A stretch of 64,000 bases of DNA. Source: Mycolicibacterium chitae (GTDB taxonomy: Bacteria > Actinomycetota > Actinomycetes > Mycobacteriales > Mycobacteriaceae). The notes under the pieces are model-generated. The model was not told where the DNA came from. It was given only the letters and a program-made list of their open reading frames with translations, and did no database searches. Made by a program: the position numbers and the translations under genes. How positions within the stretch are numbered: position 1 is the stretch's first letter; every line of letters begins with the position of its first letter. Positions 26,547 through 33,949 of this stretch are shown here, in pieces. The stretch lies in assembly GCF_900637205.1 (NCBI RefSeq), contig NZ_LR134355.1:1860001-1924000 (forward strand). The letters are read 5' to 3'.

Positions 26547-27992
26547 TTACGGAGCGATCAACCGGCGCAACGCCTCCCGGAAGTCGGGGTTCGGGTTCGC
26601 CGCGGGCAGCGCGGCGCACACCTCGCGCAGCGCCTCGTCGACACCGAGTCCCTGTCGGCGCGCACCGTAGAGCGCGGCGATCGTCGGGGTGCGGCTCTGC
26701 GCCTCCACGCAGTGCACGAAGACCGTGCGCCCGTCGGCCCGCAGCGCCTCGATGGCCCGCACAGTGTCCAGCAGCACGAAATCGAGATTGGCGTTATGCC
26801 CCACCCGGTCGATCAGCCGGACCTCGAGATGCACCGCGTCGGGAACGTCGCTGTCGGCGATCCGGCACAGCGAGACGACCGCGTCGATGTCGTCGGCCAG
26901 GGCACCCAGCGAGCGCACGGAGCCGATCCACACCTTGTCGTCGTGCGGGTGCTGCCGCGGCGGCACCGTCGCGGCCCACGACTCGTAATCCGGTTCGGCC
27001 GTCGCACCTTTGCCGACAATACGATCCGCCAGCGTGGCCAGCCCGCGGGTCATCAGACCGGGCCACCCGTGCAGCATCAACCGCCACTGCGCCGGCACCG
27101 CCGAGGCGCCGTACACCGCGCCCAGCAGGCCACCGGCGATGGCGGCCACCGTGTCAGTGTCCCCGCCGCCGCGTACCGCGGCCTCGAGCGCCAGACGCAG
27201 ATGATCGGCGCGGAAGCTCTCCGCAGCGGGATCTTCGGTGGGCACCGGCGTCGTGCTGATCGCCGACCAGGCGCCCTGCAGCGCGGCGACCACCCAGCCG
27301 TTGTTGTGCGAGAAGTCCGCCGGCCGCGCGTTCTCGGCCGCGGTCAGGCGCTCCCGCCACACGTCCTGACGCTCGGAATCGAGGTGCCGCAGGCCAATCC
27401 GGACATCCAGCTCACCGGTCAGCACCGCATGGCGGATCGCCGCGCACCACAGCACGCAGGCGTCCCCGGCGTCGGGGTCGAAATGCGTCAGCGCGCTGAC
27501 CTCGCGCGCGGCCTGCGCCAGCCCGGCCTCATCATCGAGATAGGCCAGCGCCACCGGCGCCGTACGCATCAGCGAGCCGTTACCCGCGGTCCGCCCGCTC
27601 TGGGCGTGCAGGGCCGCGGATTCGGCGCGGGCCGTTGCCGCCGAGATCCCGATGCGCGCCGCGGCCGCGAGCACCGAGCGGGTCTGGATCCCAACGTCTT
27701 TGGCGGTGCGCGCCCATTGCTCCCACCGCTGCACGATCGAGTCCTGAGACGGCGCCACGCGCAGATCGGCGCCGGTGGCAGCGACCTCCGCGATGGCGAT
27801 CGCCATGGACGTGTCGTCGGTCCACTCGCCGGGCGCGAACGGGCCCAGTCCGCCGCCGATCATCGCGACCGGCTGCTCGTCGGTCATCGGGCGGCCGAAC
27901 TCGTAGCCGGCGCCCAGGGCGTCCCCGGCTGCCGTCGTTAACAGGGTTCCGACCGCGCGATCGCGCTGTGCCGTCGTCAAATTCACGTTCAT
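26547..27992 (-). CDS. ADP-ribosylglycohydrolase fused to a tyrosine/dual-specificity phosphatase domain
   Basis: 481 residues. The N-terminal 330 are a DraG/ARH-type hydrolase: AGDALGAGYEFGRP, GEWTDDTSMA (TDDT metal site) and RGGGDTDTVAAIAGGLLGA (GxDxD). The C-terminal 130 residues form a phosphatase domain with HCVEAQSRT, a full HCx5R P-loop. The protein could remove ADP-ribose from proteins or nucleic acids while the second domain removes phosphate. It is 18 bp downstream of the DUF732 gene on the same strand. Two catalytic folds in one chain are unusual but known in actinobacteria; the substrates are unknown. Confidence 0.9.
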   Translation of the reverse strand: MNVNLTTAQRDRAVGTLLTTAAGDALGAGYEFGRPMTDEQPVAMIGGGLGPFAPGEWTDDTSMAIAIAEVAATGADLRVAPSQDSIVQRWEQWARTAKDVGIQTRSVLAAAARIGISAATARAESAALHAQSGRTAGNGSLMRTAPVALAYLDDEAGLAQAAREVSALTHFDPDAGDACVLWCAAIRHAVLTGELDVRIGLRHLDSERQDVWRERLTAAENARPADFSHNNGWVVAALQGAWSAISTTPVPTEDPAAESFRADHLRLALEAAVRGGGDTDTVAAIAGGLLGAVYGASAVPAQWRLMLHGWPGLMTRGLATLADRIVGKGATAEPDYESWAATVPPRQHPHDDKVWIGSVRSLGALADDIDAVVSLCRIADSDVPDAVHLEVRLIDRVGHNANLDFVLLDTVRAIEALRADGRTVFVHCVEAQSRTPTIAALYGARRQGLGVDEALREVCAALPAANPNPDFREALRRLIAP

Positions 27993-28010
27993 GTCACTCC
28001 CTTGGATGGC

Positions 28011-28346
28011 TTACAGCGGGCCGACGTAGCCCTGGTCGCGGGCCCAGTCGACGACGACCGGCTTGGCGTCCAGGCACAGGTGATTGACCGCCGACATCAG
28101 GACGATCGCCGACTCGGCCGGCGCGAACCCGGTATTGGCGAGCTTGCCGAGCACCAGCGGGGGAGCGACCCCGTGACGCAGTTCGTGGCAGAGTTCCTTG
28201 CCGATGTCGATCATGTCGATCATCGACGAGTACCAAACCCCGGCGTTGTCGAGCTCGGTGATGAAGTCGTACTGATCGGCCCGGGCCGGACCGGCCAGCA
28301 CCACCGACGCAGATACCGCGAGCACCGCTGCTGTTACCCCACGCAT
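28011..28346 (-). CDS. Secreted DUF732 protein
   Basis: 111 residues with a signal peptide ending at GPARA, before DQYDF. The mature domain has the two conserved cysteines (ELCHELRHG and HLCLD) and the small helical pattern of DUF732, a mycobacterial exported family of unknown role (DxFxxxLxxxGI-like start: YDFITELDNAGV). It precedes the ADP-ribosylglycohydrolase-phosphatase gene by 18 bp and may share its transcript. Confidence 0.88.
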   Translation of the reverse strand: MRGVTAAVLAVSASVVLAGPARADQYDFITELDNAGVWYSSMIDMIDIGKELCHELRHGVAPPLVLGKLANTGFAPAESAIVLMSAVNHLCLDAKPVVVDWARDQGYVGPL

Positions 28347-28415
28347 TGTTCCCCCCTCGGATAGCGCTTGGCACGGAGGTTAGACCAGGGCACCGACAAG
28401 GTTCGAGAGTGCGGG

Positions 28416-28467
28416 TTGCCCACCTCCGAGCGACACTGCGCGACACGTGTCGCTCGGAGGTGGGCAA
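28416..28467. repeat. Perfect inverted repeat with 21-bp arms
   Basis: Arms 28416-28436 and 28447-28467 are exact reverse complements around a 10-base loop (TGCGCGACAC). The left arm begins TTGCCCACCTCCGAGCGAC. It lies between divergent genes (DUF732 to the left, DUF2510 to the right), so it is not placed as a terminator. It could be a cruciform regulatory site or a dispersed palindromic element. Confidence 0.85.
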
Positions 28468-28582
28468 ATCCAACACCGCAAGCTTCCGGCGCCGAGCGTG
28501 ACCCGAACTTGTCGGTGGCTCATGCGAGCCTTTGCTCCACGGGGAACGCGGTGAGGCCCGCGTTCGAGGAGGGGAGACCAAA

Positions 28583-29185
28583 GTGACTGATTACCAGGGG
28601 CACTCGACACCGGCGCCGGGTTGGCATCCGGACCCCGGCGGGCAGCCGGGCCAGCGCTACCACGACGGCCGACGGTGGACCCAACACTTCGTGCCGACGC
28701 CACCGCCCAGCCAGCCACCGCCGGCCGTTGCCGTCGCGGTGTCCACCGGCGGGGGTGCGAACCACGCGTTGCATGCGGTGCTCACGCTGCTGTCCTGCGG
28801 GCTCTGGCTGCCGATCTGGATCCTGGTGGCGATCTTCAGCGCGGGTTCGGGATCGGCGGTGGCGATCGGGGGCGCGGGCGGGGCGGTCGCGCGCAGCACC
28901 AACCGTCGACCGCTGATGGTCGCGGCCGCGGTCTTCGGCGGGCTGGTGGTCCTCGGCACCGCGGCGCAGCACCCGTGGCTGTTCGTGGTGCTGGCGATCC
29001 TCGGAATCGCGGGCGGCTACGGATTCTGGGCGCTCAAGTCGGCGCAGCAGCGCGAAGAGCAGCAACGCCAGGAACAGTTCCGGCGCGACATGCTCGCCGA
29101 GCGCGCCGACTACGAGGACCAGCTGTATCAGGAGGGCGACCCGCGGGGAGTCCACGGCCGGTACCTGCCACCCGAGAAGACCTAA
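28583..29185 (+). CDS. DUF2510 membrane protein
   Basis: 200 residues from a GTG at 28583 (GAGGAGGGGAG upstream). The N-terminal DUF2510 motif is PGWHPDPGGQPGQRYHDGRRWTQH, followed by a proline-rich linker and hydrophobic segments (ALHAVLTLLSCGLWLPIWILVAI and a second pair at about 110-145). A charged helix and a C-terminal EGDPRGVHG motif follow, shared with the small membrane protein at 26121-26483. Cell-envelope protein, function unknown. Confidence 0.87.
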   Translation: MTDYQGHSTPAPGWHPDPGGQPGQRYHDGRRWTQHFVPTPPPSQPPPAVAVAVSTGGGANHALHAVLTLLSCGLWLPIWILVAIFSAGSGSAVAIGGAGGAVARSTNRRPLMVAAAVFGGLVVLGTAAQHPWLFVVLAILGIAGGYGFWALKSAQQREEQQRQEQFRRDMLAERADYEDQLYQEGDPRGVHGRYLPPEKT

Positions 29186-29196
29186 TGAACACGGGT

Positions 29197-29226
29197 TATC
29201 TATAAATCCGGAATGCTATCTATAAT
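29197..29226 (+). promoter_or_regulatory. vapB promoter with repeated TATCTATAA sites; leaderless start
   Basis: TATCTATAA occurs at 29197-29205 and 29217-29225, exactly 20 bp apart (two helical turns). The second overlaps a perfect TATAAT at 29221-29226, which lies seven bases before the vapB ATG, so the mRNA should start at or next to the ATG. The paired repeats are likely VapB-VapC autoregulatory sites. Confidence 0.65.
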
Positions 29227-29232
29227 CTAGAA

Positions 29233-29487
29233 ATGGCACTAAGTATCAAAGATCCCGAGGCCGACCGACTGGCCCGGCAACTCGCTGCGCAGACCGGAGA
29301 GACTTTGACGGAAGTGGTGGTGGTGGCGTTGCGTGAGCGCCTGGCGCGCCAATCCAATCGGGTACGCGTCGCTCCACTACGCGAGGAACTCGCGGCGATC
29401 CGACGGCGCTGCGCGGCACTCGAGGTCAAGGATGACCGCGCCGCCGAGGCGATCTTGGGCTACGACGACCGCGGTCTACCGTCCTGA
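29233..29487 (+). CDS. vapB: VapB-type antitoxin
   Basis: 84 residues. The N-terminus, [40 protein letters not shown], is the ribbon-helix-helix/PSK-like VapB pattern (Rv0623 type). The C-terminal part should wrap the toxin. The stop overlaps the vapC start by one base. It neutralises VapC and represses the operon. Confidence 0.93.
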   Translation: MALSIKDPEADRLARQLAAQTGETLTEVVVVALRERLARQSNRVRVAPLREELAAIRRRCAALEVKDDRAAEAILGYDDRGLPS

Positions 29488-29876
29488 TGGTCATCGACAC
29501 CTCTGCGCTGGTCGCAATGTTGACCGACGAAGCCGACGCAGTACTTCTCGAAGCCCGCGTGGCAGAGGATCCGGTGCGGACGATGTCCACCGCGTCGTAT
29601 TTGGAGACGGCGATTGTGATCGAAGCTCGATACGGTGAAGCCGGCGGTCGCGAATTGGACCTATGGCTCCATCGGGCATCGGTGGACCTCGTCCCTGTCA
29701 CCGCTGACCAAGCTGAGGTTGCGCGGCGCGCCTACCGGCAGTACGGCAAGGGGTGCCACCCTGCCGGCCTGAACTACGGCGATTGCTTCTCCTACGCTTT
29801 GGCCAAGGTGAACGGTCAGCCGTTGCTGTTCAAGGGCGATGGCTTTCAGCACACGGATGTCGTTGCAGCCCAATGA
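29487..29876 (+). CDS. vapC: VapC-type PIN-domain ribonuclease toxin
   Basis: 129 residues. PIN signature acidic residues are present: [12 protein letters not shown] (D4), YLETAIVIE (E), and AGLNYGDCFSYALAKVNGQPLLFKGDGF (two Asp). The layout matches the Rv0624/VapC30-like group. The product is an RNase that cleaves tRNA or rRNA in known members; the specific target here is unknown. A gene remnant follows directly on the opposite strand. Confidence 0.93.
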   Translation: MVIDTSALVAMLTDEADAVLLEARVAEDPVRTMSTASYLETAIVIEARYGEAGGRELDLWLHRASVDLVPVTADQAEVARRAYRQYGKGCHPAGLNYGDCFSYALAKVNGQPLLFKGDGFQHTDVVAAQ

Positions 29877-29889
29877 CCTTACTCGCGAA

Positions 29890-30185
29890 TGACAGGCCCA
29901 TTCCAGGCCGAGCGCCGCGCGGAGCCGATCGGCGTCCATCCCGGAACCCGCGGCCGCGCCGGACGGGAACGTGTCCAGCAGCCTGATCAGATCGTCGCGC
30001 CGCGTCGGGTCGGCGGCGGCCTGCCGGGGTGTGTGGCCGGCGAGCGCCGGGACGTCGACGTCGGCGACGCCGTCGGCCCGCAAGCGCCGCGCGATCGTGT
30101 CCTTATCCAGCGGGCCGTCCTCGGTCAGCATCGTCGCCAACGTCTCAATCGGGTCAGTCGCGGTGGCAACGGTACCGCTCAAGTT
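29890..30185 (-). pseudogene. Remnant of a protein gene (internally deleted)
   Basis: The minus-strand translation reads like coding sequence: PIETLATMLTEDGPLDKD, IARRLRADGVADVDV, then ALAGHTPRQAAADPTRRDDL and MDADRLRAALGLE. The first part resembles the start of a helix-rich domain and the second a C-terminal domain of a larger actinobacterial protein. They abut without the middle, and there is no start, ribosome site or stop: the frame runs into antisense vapC. I interpret it as a degraded gene next to which vapBC is located. Confidence 0.45.
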
Positions 30186-30356
30186 CGCGGCGCAAGGTGT
30201 CGCTCGTTGTCGCGGAGAGGTGAGACAAGCGGAAAGCGTTAACGACGTGGCGACTTCCGAGCGGGACCTGGACTGGATCTCGGCTGAGCTGGCCGGCTTC
30301 GCCGTCGCCCCAGCGTAGAGCGCCCACCGCACCCCTTCGACGCGCGTCGAGACTTC

Positions 30357-30385
30357 TTGACGGATGTCCAAACTGTGCTTACAGT
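30357..30385 (+). promoter_or_regulatory. Promoter with ACTGTgcttACAGT palindrome for the monooxygenase operon
   Basis: TTGACG (30357-30362), a 17-base spacer and TACAGT (30380-30385) form a sigma-A-like promoter. The perfect 5-4-5 palindrome ACTGTgcttACAGT (30372-30385) covers the -10, so a bound dimer would block transcription. The operon ends in a TetR gene, the natural candidate repressor. Confidence 0.6.
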
Positions 30386-30467
30386 CGGTCCCAAGAGAGT
30401 GGTTCAACTCACAGCACGCCGGCGACGCCGCCCGGCTCACGCCGGCGGTCGCCAGAAAAGGACACCC

Positions 30468-31832
30468 GTGACCACGACTGCACCGCGCCCCCGCACGGCC
30501 ATCATCGGCGCCGGCATCAGCGGCCTGACGGCCGGCAAGATGCTCTCCGACTACGGCATCCCCTACGAGTGCTTCGAGTCCTCGGACCGCATCGGCGGCA
30601 ACTGGGCCTTCGGCAACCCCAACGGGCACTCGAGCGCCTACCGCTCGCTGCACATCGACACGTCCAAGGAACGCCTGTCGTTCAAGGACTTCCCGATGCC
30701 CAAGGAGTTCCCGGACTTCCCGCACCACACCCAGATCAAGGACTACCTCGAGCGCTACGCCGAGGCGTTCGACCTCAAGCGAAACATCCACTTCCGCAAC
30801 GGTGTCGAGCACGCGCGCCGCAACCCCGACGGCGGCTGGACGCTGCGCACCCAGGACGGTCAGGACCGCGAATTCGACTTCCTCGTCGTCGCCAACGGCC
30901 ACCACTGGGACCCGCGCTACCCGAACTTCCCCGGCACCTTCACCGGCGAGAGCCTCCACTCGCACCAGTACATCGACCCGAGCACCCCGCTGAACCTCAC
31001 CGGCAAGCGCATCCTGGTGGTCGGCATCGGCAACAGCGCCGCCGACATCATCAGCGAGCTGTCCCAGAAGACCTTCCAGAACACGGTGTACATGTCGACG
31101 CGCTCCGGCGCGTGGGTCGTCCCGAAGTACATCTTCGGCCTGCCCACCGACCGGATCGCCCGCACCTTCCCGCAGATCCCCGCCAAGTGGCAGCGCATGC
31201 TCATCCGTAAGCTGCCCACGCTGATCTCCGGCCCGCCCGAGCGCTACGGCCTGCCCCGCCCGGATCACCACTTCCTCGAGGCGCACCCCACCCAGTCCAG
31301 TGAACTGTTGCTGCGCCTGGGATCCGGGGACGTCAAGGTCAAGCCCAACGTCGCCAACCTCGACGGCCAGACCGTGCACTTCGTCGACGGCACCCACGAG
31401 GACTTCGACGCCATCGTCTACGCGACGGGGTACAACATCACGTTCCCGTTCTTCGACAAGGACTTCATCAGCGCCCCCGACAACAAGATTCGGCTCTACA
31501 AGCGCATGCTCAAACCCGACATGGACGACATCGCGTTCGTCGGGTTCGCCCAGGCGGTGCCGACGCTGTTCCCGTTCGTCGAGTGCCAGTCCCGACTGCT
31601 CGGCGCCTATCTGGCCGGCACCTACCGGCCGCCGAACCCGGACGAGATGGAACGCATCATCGACGCCGACGACAAGGCCAACATGGGGCACTTCGCCGAC
31701 CGGCCGCGCCACACCCAGCAGCTCGACTACTACAGCTACGTCCACGAGATCCAGAAGAAGGAACTGCCCGCCGGCGCCCGCCGCGTCGCGCGGTACGGTC
31801 CCGTCGACCTCGCCCGAAAGGTGCCTGCATGA
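30468..31832 (+). CDS. Class B flavin-containing monooxygenase
   Basis: 454 residues from a GTG at 30468 (AAAAGG upstream). FAD fold IIGAGISGLTAG at residues 12-23, the class B fingerprint FTGESLHSHQY (FxGxxxHxxxY) and the NADPH fold VVGIGNSAADI are all present, along with a late ATGYN segment. This layout matches the FMO/Baeyer-Villiger and MymA-like enzymes of mycobacteria that oxidise soft heteroatoms or ketones with NADPH and O2. The TGA overlaps the next ATG (ATGA). Regulation is probably by the operon's own TetR protein at the ACTGT-ACAGT site. Confidence 0.92.
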   Translation: MTTTAPRPRTAIIGAGISGLTAGKMLSDYGIPYECFESSDRIGGNWAFGNPNGHSSAYRSLHIDTSKERLSFKDFPMPKEFPDFPHHTQIKDYLERYAEAFDLKRNIHFRNGVEHARRNPDGGWTLRTQDGQDREFDFLVVANGHHWDPRYPNFPGTFTGESLHSHQYIDPSTPLNLTGKRILVVGIGNSAADIISELSQKTFQNTVYMSTRSGAWVVPKYIFGLPTDRIARTFPQIPAKWQRMLIRKLPTLISGPPERYGLPRPDHHFLEAHPTQSSELLLRLGSGDVKVKPNVANLDGQTVHFVDGTHEDFDAIVYATGYNITFPFFDKDFISAPDNKIRLYKRMLKPDMDDIAFVGFAQAVPTLFPFVECQSRLLGAYLAGTYRPPNPDEMERIIDADDKANMGHFADRPRHTQQLDYYSYVHEIQKKELPAGARRVARYGPVDLARKVPA

Positions 31833-32779
31833 CCACCGTGAGCCCGGTCGACACCGACGCCCCCGACCAGTTCCGCGACGATTTGGCCTTCCGGGTCGAC
31901 GGTGACACCGTCCGCGCCTGGCACTACCCGGGCCGCGGCGACAATTTCGCCGGCCCGCAGGGCCGACCCGTCGTCGTCATGGCCCACGGCCTCGGCGCCA
32001 CCAAGGACAGCGCCCTACCCGCCTTCGCCGAACGCCTCAGCGCGGCCGGCCTGGACGTCGTCGTCTTCGACTACCGCAACTTCGGCGACAGCGACGGCCA
32101 ACCGCGCCAACTTCTTTCGATCCCCGGACAACTCGCCGACTACCGCGGCGCCGTCGAGGCCGCCCGCGCGCTGCCCGGCGTAGACCCCGACAAGGTCATC
32201 GTGTGGGGCGTGTCGTTCGCCGGCGGGCACGTGTTCAACGTCGCCGCCGAGGACCCCCGCATCGCCGGTGTCATCGCGCTGACCCCGGCCCCGGACGGGC
32301 TGGCCGCCGCGCTGCAGCTGACCCGCAACCAGGGCGTGGCCCACCTGGCCCGCAGCATGCGCGTCGGTCTGCGCGACGTCATCAGCGCGGCGCTGCGCCG
32401 CCCGCCCGTGCTGGCCCCGATCGTCGGAGAACCCGGCACCATCGCCGCGCTGAACGCCCCGGGCGCGCTGGACAAGCACCTGCAGATGGCCGGCCCGACG
32501 TGGCGCAACGAGTTGGCCGCGCGGATCTTCCTGCAGGTCGGCAACTACCGGCCGACCCGCCGCGCCAAGGACGTGCGCGTGCCGATGCTGATGCAGATCG
32601 CCGACTACGACCGCAGCGCCCCGCCGGCGGCCGCGATGAAGGCCGGCGTGCGCAGCCGCGCCGAGATCCGGCACTACCCGTGCGACCACTTCGACGTCTA
32701 TCCGGGCGAGGCGTGGTTCGAACCGGTGATCACCCACCAGATCGACTTCCTGACACGGTATTTCGGCACCCAGGAATGA
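31829..32779 (+). CDS. Alpha/beta hydrolase
   Basis: 316 residues. VVVMAHGLGATKD (oxyanion HG), VFDYRNFGDSDG, the elbow GVSFAGGH with serine nucleophile, and a late CDHFDVYPG carrying the histidine form a normal alpha/beta hydrolase. The ATG overlaps the monooxygenase stop and the TGA overlaps the TetR start, so three genes are translationally coupled. It may hydrolyse an ester or lactone made by the monooxygenase, as in Baeyer-Villiger pathways; that is inference. Confidence 0.9.
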   Translation: MTTVSPVDTDAPDQFRDDLAFRVDGDTVRAWHYPGRGDNFAGPQGRPVVVMAHGLGATKDSALPAFAERLSAAGLDVVVFDYRNFGDSDGQPRQLLSIPGQLADYRGAVEAARALPGVDPDKVIVWGVSFAGGHVFNVAAEDPRIAGVIALTPAPDGLAAALQLTRNQGVAHLARSMRVGLRDVISAALRRPPVLAPIVGEPGTIAALNAPGALDKHLQMAGPTWRNELAARIFLQVGNYRPTRRAKDVRVPMLMQIADYDRSAPPAAAMKAGVRSRAEIRHYPCDHFDVYPGEAWFEPVITHQIDFLTRYFGTQE

Positions 32780-33402
32780 CCGTCGACCCGCAGGCCCCGC
32801 AGCTCGCCGACCGGCGCGGACCCTACCGCGGCGAAACCCGCCGCGCCGAGATCCTCGCCGGGCTGGCCGACCTGCTCGAACAGCGCCGCTTCGACGAGAT
32901 CAACGTGGCCGACATCAGCGCCGCCGCCGGGGTCAAGCGCAACACCTTCTACTTCTACTTCCCCAACAAGTCGGTGGCCGTCGCGGCGCTGCTGTCGGAC
33001 CTGTTCACCGAGATGTTCGCCGGCACAGCGCCGTTCATCGCCCACGCCGGCGACCCGCACGACAACGTCAAGTCCGGCATCGACAACGTGGTGGCCTCCT
33101 GGCAGCGGCACACCAACCTCTACATGGCGATCCTGGACGCGCGGCACACCGATGCGGCCGTGCAGCAGTTCTGGGACGACTGGCTGGCCCAGTTCGTCGG
33201 GCCGATCGCCGAGGCCATCGACGTCGAACGCGAATCCGGGCGCGCCCGCCCCGGACCCGACGCCACCACCCTGACGGTGACGCTGATCGGAATGAACGTC
33301 AGCCTGCTGGACCGCATCGGGCGCAGCGGCTTCACCCCCGAATCGACCGAGGGCGCCCGGCAATCCCTGTTCCACATCTGGTACCACGCCATCTACGGCT
33401 GA
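32776..33402 (+). CDS. TetR-family repressor (EthR-like)
   Basis: 208 residues. The HTH spans about 25-70 (EILAGLADLLEQRRFDEINVADISAAAGVKRNTFYFYFPNK, split here by eye into three helices). The FYFYFPNKSVAVAALL segment is close to EthR-type regulators of Baeyer-Villiger monooxygenases. It is last in the operon; the likely target is the ACTGTgcttACAGT palindrome at 30372-30385. The ligand is unknown. It converges on the DUF4333 gene with one base between. Confidence 0.92.
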   Translation: MTVDPQAPQLADRRGPYRGETRRAEILAGLADLLEQRRFDEINVADISAAAGVKRNTFYFYFPNKSVAVAALLSDLFTEMFAGTAPFIAHAGDPHDNVKSGIDNVVASWQRHTNLYMAILDARHTDAAVQQFWDDWLAQFVGPIAEAIDVERESGRARPGPDATTLTVTLIGMNVSLLDRIGRSGFTPESTEGARQSLFHIWYHAIYG

Positions 33403-33403
33403 G

Positions 33404-33949
33404 CTACCGCGGCCGGTCCACCGCGTAGGTGCCCGCGTCGTCCTGGAACACCACGAGCACGCTCTGGGCCTTGTCGCCGACGACCACCTCGCAACGGAAC
33501 TCGGCCCCGGCGGCGACGACGGGATCGTCCCCGTCGTTGCATCGGATCTTCGTCAACCCCGTCACCCCGTAGCCGTCGACCGGGTCGAGCAGCACCGCGG
33601 TGACGTCGTCCTCGACCTGGGAGACCTCGAGGACGTTGTCGCGCACCGGATTCAGCGTCGAGAGCCCGACGCCCAGCGCCACACCGACGAGGACGACGAC
33701 GGCCGCACCGGCGACGAGCCACCACCGGGAACTCTTGGCGGGCGCCTGCTTCACAACGGGCGGGGGCGGGGCCGGCCGCGGCGGGGGCGGCGGTACGGGC
33801 GCGGGTCGCTGATTCACGGTGCGCCACCACGGTTCCTCGGGCGGCGGGAGAGGCGGCCGGCGGAACGCGACCGTCGGATCGTCGGGGCCGGGGCGGGGCC
33901 CGCGGGGCCCGTGAGGCGGGCGGGGCCGCTCGCCATACTGGCCGGTCAC
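33404..33949 (-). CDS. DUF4333 membrane-anchored protein
   Basis: 181 residues. A long Pro/Arg-rich cytoplasmic part (PPPPPPRPAPPPP), then one membrane helix (WWLVAGAAVVVLVGVALGVGL, 76-96) and an outside DUF4333 domain with two cysteines (IRCNDGDDP, FRCEVVVGD). The GTG start overlaps the upstream peptidase stop by one base (TAGTG). Envelope protein of unknown function, co-transcribed with the metallopeptidase. Confidence 0.85.
   Translation of the reverse strand: MTGQYGERPRPPHGPRGPRPGPDDPTVAFRRPPLPPPEEPWWRTVNQRPAPVPPPPPRPAPPPPVVKQAPAKSSRWWLVAGAAVVVLVGVALGVGLSTLNPVRDNVLEVSQVEDDVTAVLLDPVDGYGVTGLTKIRCNDGDDPVVAAGAEFRCEVVVGDKAQSVLVVFQDDAGTYAVDRPR

Larger units (their letters stand above)
29877..30467. 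other. Intergenic stretch between vapC and the monooxygenase operon
   Basis: It holds the gene remnant above (29890-30185), about 170 bases with no recognisable signal, and the promoter/operator of the monooxygenase gene at 30357-30385. The plus-strand frames here show no recognisable protein. Confidence 0.6.

Noticed and set aside
29661..31745. A 694-codon open frame on the minus strand across the monooxygenase operon
   Set aside because: It is antisense to the clear flavin monooxygenase and VapC genes, with Val/Gly/Arg-rich shadow composition. Only the part at 29890-30185 reads like a real protein fragment and was kept as a remnant.
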